DNA from: CALMEE01 sp041748315
GTDB lineage: Bacteria > Planctomycetota > Planctomycetia > Pirellulales > Pirellulaceae
Direction: 5' to 3'
Assembly: GCA_041748315.1 (NCBI GenBank)
Contig: JBGTDM010000413.1
Coordinates: 1-10,849, forward strand
Length of the DNA stretch: 10,849 bases
Part shown: piece after piece, positions 6,815 through 10,849 of the stretch
Numbering within the stretch: the stretch's first letter is position 1
How the letters are laid out: each line of letters starts with the position of its first letter
Position numbers and translations under genes: made by a program
Notes under the pieces: generated by a model
What the model saw: the letters and a program-made list of their open reading frames with translations, nothing else
Databases searched by the model: none
Told to the model about the DNA's origin: nothing

Positions 6815-7936
6815 ATGCGGCGAAACTCCTATTTTTTTCGTCATCTCGGAAGTTTATGTTTTATCGTGGCTTTGAACCTTTGTCTTCAGAGCTACTCGTT
6901 CGCGATTTGTTTGCTGGTTCCGCAAAAACTGCCGACCTTGGACACAGTTCAGGTGGAGATTCGATTGAACGAATCCGATGAAGGTCGCAAATGCTGGCTT
7001 GGCGTGGATTGCCAGCCGATCTCTCCGATTATTCAATCACAACTTAGTATCGATAGTGGTTTAGCGGTTTTGGACTTGGCGGATAGGTCACCGGCAGAAA
7101 AAGCTGGACTAAAGCAATTCGATATTCTTTTGCGACTTGACTCACAACCTCTGATCAATGGCACACAGCTTTCCGGTTTGATTGACGAATGCGGTGAGCA
7201 GGAGGTTTTCTTAGAAGTCTTGCGTGGCGGTCGTCTAATGAGGCTGCGGATTCGACCCGAACCAAAACCGGTATGCCAGACCGTGCCTGTAATTTTGGTT
7301 GCGCGGCCTGATGGTAATTTTGATTTAAATGATGCTCGAACTGAAATCGCTGAGATTATCAATTCCCGGGATTGCGGTGATTCATTACAGAAGTTTCAGT
7401 TGATTTTCGTCCACTCATCGCAAGTCTATTTGGCGGAGAGAAATCGGATGGCGGAACGGACTCATTCTTCCGACGAGCTTGCTTTTGGTGATCAAGTATC
7501 CCGCTGGCCAACCACTTTTATTGGCTCAAGAGATTCCAGCGAGTCATGCGATAAAGTCGTTTGGATTCGATTGCAATCCGATCTTAAAAAGAATGCGCTT
7601 GCGCTGGCCGAAATCGAAAATCGAATATCTATCGAGCAACGTCGTTTTGAACAATTTTTTTCCGATATCCGATTACAACAAGCGACAACCAAGCGACTTT
7701 TGGAATGGCAACTGCAACAGGTCGCAGACAATTATGATCCGACGTTGATCAATGAAATCGGTCAACAACGGCGCGACATTGAAGAAGCATTGTTCATTTG
7801 GGAACAAATGTCGAAACGAATGCGTTGTTATGGTCGCTCGCTGAGGTCCGACAGCTCGAAGTCAGCAGAATACAGCGGTTCGAAATCCGGGGGAGTTGAT
7901 CGATCGACGAAGGGACCTCAGGATCGTGATGAGTAG
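6815..7936 (+). CDS. Exported PDZ-domain protein with C-terminal coiled coil
   Basis: A likely secreted or membrane-tethered partner of the sigma/anti-sigma pair. Residues 1-30 form a signal peptide or anchor: basic start MRRNSYFFRH, hydrophobic core LGSLCFIVALNLCL, possible cut after SYSFA. A PDZ domain spans about 59-147. It opens with CWLGVDCQPIS, has the substrate-groove pattern GLAVLDLADRSPAEKAGLKQFDILLRLD, and ends with VFLEVLRGGRLMRLRI. The middle (150-250) is unassigned. Residues about 252-335 are predicted coiled coil (ALALAEIENRISIEQRRFEQF and following). The final 35 are a Ser/Lys/Asp-rich tail. No serine-protease catalytic domain is present, so it is not a DegS/HtrA enzyme. It has six Cys, including two in the PDZ part. 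It lies 130 bases after the anti-sigma gene on the same strand, possibly bridged by a small ORF. Confidence 0.7.
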   Translation: MRRNSYFFRHLGSLCFIVALNLCLQSYSFAICLLVPQKLPTLDTVQVEIRLNESDEGRKCWLGVDCQPISPIIQSQLSIDSGLAVLDLADRSPAEKAGLKQFDILLRLDSQPLINGTQLSGLIDECGEQEVFLEVLRGGRLMRLRIRPEPKPVCQTVPVILVARPDGNFDLNDARTEIAEIINSRDCGDSLQKFQLIFVHSSQVYLAERNRMAERTHSSDELAFGDQVSRWPTTFIGSRDSSESCDKVVWIRLQSDLKKNALALAEIENRISIEQRRFEQFFSDIRLQQATTKRLLEWQLQQVADNYDPTLINEIGQQRRDIEEALFIWEQMSKRMRCYGRSLRSDSSKSAEYSGSKSGGVDRSTKGPQDRDE

Positions 7937-8023
7937 CATTTCCGTTTAACCGATTGACTCCCGGGTGACTCTTAGCCAATTCATGGCCTCTAGCTGTTTC
8001 AACGCGATTTGCCCATTTATGAA

Positions 8024-8045
8024 ATTCAGGGTTGATTCAGGGTTG
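8024..8045. repeat. Tandem duplication of an 11-base unit
   Basis: ATTCAGGGTTG occurs twice head-to-tail with no mismatch, followed by a further AT. An 11-base unit is not a multiple of three, which argues mildly against this stretch being long-conserved coding sequence. It probably arose by slippage. Confidence 0.6.
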
Positions 8046-8153
8046 ATCGATATCGCGTGACGAAAAAACGACTGCCATTCCAGGATTGCAGAATCGACCG
8101 TCAATTGAAAAAAAGCACGGTAATTTGTGGTTTGAATCGGATTGAAACGAGCA

Positions 8154-8173
8154 TGGGTGACAGCTATCACCCA
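8154..8173. repeat. 7-bp perfect hairpin or operator-like dyad
   Basis: TGGGTGA and TCACCCA are exact reverse complements around a six-base loop (CAGCTA). It lies about 45 bases before the candidate -35 box of the glycosyltransferase promoter and has no T tract after it. A regulatory dyad or a mRNA 3' end structure for the PDZ gene are both possible. Confidence 0.45.
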
Positions 8174-8217
8174 AAGGCCGTGTTTCACAATTTTAACCGG
8201 GGCGAAAGCGATTGGAG

Positions 8218-8247
8218 TTGACTGCTGAATTCGATTCCGATTACGAT
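8218..8247 (+). promoter_or_regulatory. Candidate sigma70-type promoter of the glycosyltransferase gene
   Basis: TTGACT (8218-8223; five of six to consensus) and TACGAT (8242-8247; four of six) are separated by 18 bases. The predicted start of transcription near 8254 would give a leader of about 34 bases that contains the ribosome site at 8275-8279. Confidence 0.35.
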
Positions 8248-8274
8248 TTGCAGATACATCATCAGAGTCATATC

Positions 8275-8279
8275 GGGAG
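8275..8279 (+). promoter_or_regulatory. Shine-Dalgarno site supporting a TTG start
   Basis: GGGAG lies eight bases before TTG 8288. It supports that rare codon as the true start. The first in-frame ATG would be 82 codons further on and would remove the conserved N-terminal glycosyltransferase motif. Confidence 0.55.
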
Positions 8280-8287
8280 CCAAGGGA

Positions 8288-10066
8288 TTGGCCAGATTTT
8301 TTCTTATCGATCATTCGCTGGATGGACTTGGAGGTCATCACTTCGACACGGTCCGATTAATCACGCGCGAAATTCAGGTCCGTGGATTTGATGTTGTTAT
8401 TGGCACGCATCGAAGTTGTATTGCGACGCAACCTGAACTTGGTGACGCAGAAATTCGTCCGATTTTTCGCAATTCGACCTATACTCCGTTCAGCCAGCTA
8501 GGAGCGCTTCGCGAGGCGACTCGCTCGAAGTATTCAATGATTGATGAACCGGTCGCCAGCACGAGTTGGGTTCCTCGGTTTCCCCAAATTTGGAATAGGC
8601 GAAAACTGATACAAGGGCAGCGGAAGATTGTCTGTGAATTTGCCCAGGATTGCGAAGCACTGTTTCAATCGTATTCGTTTGACGAGCAAGACCATGCGCT
8701 ATTTTTGACGGTGAATGAGCTTGATTTTATTGGTTTGGCTGCCTATTTGGCCAATCATCCATGTTCCGTTCAAATTCATTGGCATGTTGTCTTTCACTTT
8801 GGCGTGTTTTCCGGTCGCCCTACGGTTTATGGGAAACAGAAAAAACAACTTGAGCACATGCGTCGCGCGTTACAAACGGCTTTGGCACCAATCCCTTACC
8901 ATCAAATATCTTTCTATGCGTCCACGGAAGAGCTGGTCGAACAGTACAACCAGTTGGGGATTGGCCATTTTCGAATGTTTCCCTACCCGATCGATCCGTC
9001 AATGGTGCAAACGGATCGTCGACAGGAGGCGCCGGCGACCGTTCGCCTGACTTTGGCCGGTGGGCTGCGGCGCGAGAAGGGAAAAAAAGAAATTGGCAAT
9101 GTCGCGAAGGCAATCAATGAACTTCGCAAACAGGGAGTCAACGTACAACTCAATATGCAACGCCGGCGATCCTCTTGGTTCAAACGGCACGAGACCATGT
9201 TGGATCTAACCAATGAAGAAGAGCAGCAGCTCATTCGGTACGTTGATCATCCACTCCCCCAAAACGAGTATCGAGAACTAATCCAGAAATCCGATGTGGG
9301 CCTATTGCTTTACGACAACCGCACGTACTACGCGCGACGAGCGGGAATTCTCTGTGAATATTTGACAGCGGGCTGTCCTGTTGTCGTACCCGCCGGTTGT
9401 TGGTTGAGTCAACAGATTGCTGAACCGACCTATCGACACATCGAATCACTCATTAAACATCGTCGCGTTGGAAAATCGGTTGAGCTGGACGGACTTTATC
9501 ATTCCATCCAGAATGTACCGCTGGATGGAGGGGTCATCTCCTTCGATCGTGAACTTCATCCGTTTGAACTCAGCGGACAAGTGACTCATCCTGCGGCTGC
9601 ACTTGCTCTGCAATTCGAATGGCACTGGCCAAGAACACAGGGTACCTACGTCGAGATCGAATTTCTAGCGTTTAACTCAAAACATGAAAAACTGGCCTCG
9701 GATCGGCAAATCGTTGGGCATCGAGAGGATGCGGCGCCTTCGCATGTTCTGTTTCGGCTCGCCGCCGATGCGGCCAATTTCAAAATGTATTTCAGAAACG
9801 CGTATGAGGATTCGACGACAAGTCTCAAAGGTGTTCGATTGACACCCGTTGGCGAGCCTGGTGAAGTCGTTCCTCGAGGGGCTGTCGGCTACTCGTTCAA
9901 TGACCATCGTGATGTCGCTGCCGCAGTTGCCGAGATCATTAATAACTACTCGCACTACGCCATGTCTGCGGCGGAGTTCTCCAAGTCGTGGTCACGGTGT
10001 CATAATCCGTCCTTCTGTGTGGATTTTGTCATCCACCGTCCTTTCAATCTTCGGCAAGTCGCCTGA
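8288..10066 (+). CDS. GT-B fold glycosyltransferase with an inserted beta-rich domain
   Basis: Probably transfers a sugar from an activated donor to a glycan or lipid; donor and acceptor cannot be read. The N-terminal Rossmann domain opens FFLIDHSLDGLGGHHFDTV, a typical acceptor-side start with GGHH. The C-terminal donor-binding domain starts at about 252 (RLTLAGGLRREKGKKEI). It contains SDVGLLLYD (335-343) and the donor-site helix RRAGILCEYLTAGCPVVVPAG (350-370), with Glu357 in the GT4-type position. The fold is then interrupted. Residues about 381-525 form a beta-rich segment (ALALQFEWHW, YVEIEFLAFNS, PSHVLFRLAADAANFKMYFRN) that resembles a carbohydrate-binding-like sandwich. GT-B sequence resumes at 531 (GAVGYSFNDHRDVAAAVAEII) and ends with the usual closing helices. 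At 592 residues it is longer than the usual 350-420 because of this insert. No membrane segment is seen, so it is cytoplasmic. It starts at TTG with its own candidate promoter. Confidence 0.78.
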   Translation: MARFFLIDHSLDGLGGHHFDTVRLITREIQVRGFDVVIGTHRSCIATQPELGDAEIRPIFRNSTYTPFSQLGALREATRSKYSMIDEPVASTSWVPRFPQIWNRRKLIQGQRKIVCEFAQDCEALFQSYSFDEQDHALFLTVNELDFIGLAAYLANHPCSVQIHWHVVFHFGVFSGRPTVYGKQKKQLEHMRRALQTALAPIPYHQISFYASTEELVEQYNQLGIGHFRMFPYPIDPSMVQTDRRQEAPATVRLTLAGGLRREKGKKEIGNVAKAINELRKQGVNVQLNMQRRRSSWFKRHETMLDLTNEEEQQLIRYVDHPLPQNEYRELIQKSDVGLLLYDNRTYYARRAGILCEYLTAGCPVVVPAGCWLSQQIAEPTYRHIESLIKHRRVGKSVELDGLYHSIQNVPLDGGVISFDRELHPFELSGQVTHPAAALALQFEWHWPRTQGTYVEIEFLAFNSKHEKLASDRQIVGHREDAAPSHVLFRLAADAANFKMYFRNAYEDSTTSLKGVRLTPVGEPGEVVPRGAVGYSFNDHRDVAAAVAEIINNYSHYAMSAAEFSKSWSRCHNPSFCVDFVIHRPFNLRQVA

Positions 10067-10280
10067 CGACGTTATTGGCCCCAGAAACTCAAGTGAGTTG
10101 TGGATGGCTATCTGTGAAATATCTCTTACTCAAGTCGAGTCGTCGATCCCTTCGGTACAGTTCATATCAACTCGTCATGCGCAAGTACGGAGAGAGGGTT
10201 GCGAAGGTGTGTCATGCAATTAGAATGCAAGTAACAGCTGGGTGCCATCAGCGACACGCTCGACTGTCGTTCGTTGTGAT

Positions 10281-10310
10281 TTGACTCTGATCGTCGATTG
10301 ATTCTGAACG
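10281..10310. repeat. Imperfect 13-base direct repeat, 17-base period
   Basis: TTGACTCTGATCG (10281-10293) and TTGATTCTGAACG (10298-10310) match at 11 of 13 positions and lie about 85-113 bases before the tricorn-like start. They could be paired sites for a regulator or a chance duplication. Confidence 0.35.
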
Positions 10311-10379
10311 CTGCCGCCGTATGGCTACTTTCGATTAAATGGGTGGTCGCAAACGGACTACAAAACTCAAAACTAAGTT

Positions 10380-10385
10380 AGGGGA
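10380..10385 (+). promoter_or_regulatory. Shine-Dalgarno site for the tricorn-like gene
   Basis: AGGGGA lies eight bases before ATG 10394 and supports this start. The resulting protein has an unusually long stretch before its signal-sequence core. Confidence 0.55.
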
Positions 10386-10393
10386 TTGACGTC

Positions 10394-10849
10394 ATGGCCT
10401 ACACGAAACGATTGCTTTCCGTCCTGCGGAAGATTTCGGATGAGTTAACTGGACATCGCGATGTTCAACGACCTATTAGTGCTTCGCTGCTTACGCGGTC
10501 AGTTCTTACTTCTTCAAGTCGTGTTGTTGTGACCCGATTTCAGAAGCTTTGCTTTCTAGCGCTTGGAACCATTGTCCAATTTGCAGTTCCTGCTTCGTTT
10601 GCTCAGGAAACGAGATTTCTCCGCTACCCACATGTAAGCAATGATGGTCAGTTGGTGTTCAGCTACCATGGCGACATATGGCTTGTTGAACAAGATGGCA
10701 GTCGCCCCCATCGTTTGACGGCGCATTTGGCGCGCGACACCTTTCCACGTTTTTCTCCGGATGGTCGTCATGTGGCTTTCACAAGTAACCGCATGGGAAA
10801 CAATGACGTGTGGGTGATTCCAGTGGATGGCGGACGGCCGAAGCAGCTC
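10394..10849 (+). CDS. Tricorn-protease homologue, N-terminal part (runs off window)
   Basis: The first 152 residues of what is normally a protein of about 1,000 residues: N-terminal beta-propeller repeats, then PDZ and a C-terminal S41-type serine peptidase that degrades peptides. Visible: about 50 basic/polar residues, a hydrophobic core (LCFLALGTIVQFAVP, 52-66) and a probable signal-peptidase site after ASFA (67-70). The mature start QETRFLRYPHVSNDGQLVFSY and GDIWLVEQDGSRPHRLT match the first propeller blade of tricorn-like proteins. FPRFSPDGRHVAFTS and NNDVWVIPVDGG (from 117) form the next PD40 repeat. The signal implies the protein acts outside the cytoplasm, unlike archaeal tricorn. The n-region is longer than a normal signal peptide. 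A GTG at codon 44, 45 or 46 could be the real start, but the ribosome site favours ATG 10394. The catalytic part is outside the window. Confidence 0.8.
   Translation, partial: MAYTKRLLSVLRKISDELTGHRDVQRPISASLLTRSVLTSSSRVVVTRFQKLCFLALGTIVQFAVPASFAQETRFLRYPHVSNDGQLVFSYHGDIWLVEQDGSRPHRLTAHLARDTFPRFSPDGRHVAFTSNRMGNNDVWVIPVDGGRPKQL

Larger units (their letters stand above)
7937..8287. other. 351-base intergenic region before the glycosyltransferase
   Basis: No confident gene. A minus-strand frame (7946-8341, 131 codons) fills it and runs 54 bases into the glycosyltransferase start. It has no recognisable domain and is not annotated as a gene. Structured elements here are a tandem 11-mer (8024-8045), a 7-bp hairpin (8154-8173) and a candidate promoter (8218-8247). 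Confidence 0.55.
10067..10393. other. 327-base intergenic region before the tricorn-like gene
   Basis: No convincing gene. A 69-codon frame at 10075-10284 lacks motifs and a ribosome site. A weak stem (AACTC 10086-10090 with GAGTT 10095-10099) lies just after the glycosyltransferase stop but lacks a T tract, so it is not called a terminator. An imperfect direct repeat lies at 10281-10310. No promoter with both boxes is convincing. Confidence 0.5.

Noticed and set aside
6763..6981. 72-codon frame overlapping the start of the PDZ gene
   Set aside because: It covers the signal-peptide region in a different frame; the PDZ reading frame is clearly the coding one.
9677..9955. 92-codon minus-strand frame within the glycosyltransferase
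   Set aside because: A shadow of the beta-rich insert and closing motif, with no recognisable domain.
10086..10099. Stem AACTC/GAGTT as a terminator for the glycosyltransferase gene
   Set aside because: Only five pairs, AT-rich, and no T tract follows.
10075..10284. 69-codon + strand frame after the glycosyltransferase
   Set aside because: No ATG start at its head, no ribosome site, and basic low-information composition; most likely chance.

Overview
The window looks like a chromosomal segment of a planctomycete (Pirellulales/Planctomycetales type), with roughly 50% GC. The evidence is the combination of gene families: a GspK–GspL–GspM-like secretion/pseudopilus set with unusual fusions, an ECF sigma factor followed by a membrane protein carrying the planctomycete-style 'GWKRCSLAFLE' anti-sigma motif, a GT-B glycosyltransferase beginning 'FFLIDHSLDGLGGHH', and a tricorn-protease homologue. 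This assignment is from recognition only; no search was run. All confident genes lie on the + strand.

Region 1 (1-4781) is the distal part of a type II secretion / type IV pilus-like operon. It holds the tail of an unidentified gene (ends 92) whose stop overlaps the start of gspK in an ATGA junction. It is followed by gspK (minor pseudopilin with two helix-hairpin-helix domains and a perfect EF-hand loop), a GspL-like protein with PilM-type and PilN-type halves, and an inner-membrane protein whose N-terminal half is GspM/PilO-like. The C-terminal half of that last protein carries a cadherin/Ig-like domain and a GspC/PilP-like beta domain. Together these would form the inner-membrane platform and tip-complex part of a secretion machine, with GspM and GspC functions apparently merged in one chain.

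Region 2 (4782-5181) is a 400-base gap with no convincing gene. It contains a 14-base perfect palindrome, a 10-bp inverted repeat enclosing a smaller one, and a 9-bp hairpin, all within 170 bases. A good sigma70-like promoter sits at its end, placed so that the sigma-factor mRNA would be almost leaderless.

Region 3 (5182-7936) is a signalling unit: an ECF sigma factor, a single-pass membrane anti-sigma candidate without a zinc motif, a possible 47-codon ORF overlapping its end, and an exported PDZ-plus-coiled-coil protein. The sensible reading is cytoplasmic sigma, membrane regulator and extracytoplasmic PDZ partner.

Region 4 (7937-10066) has a 351-base gap with a tandem 11-mer and a 7-bp hairpin. 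It is followed by a TTG-started glycosyltransferase whose C-terminal Rossmann domain appears to be interrupted by a ~145-residue beta-rich insert. Region 5 (10067-10849) is another gap of ~330 bases and then the 5' end of a tricorn-like protease, cut by the window edge.
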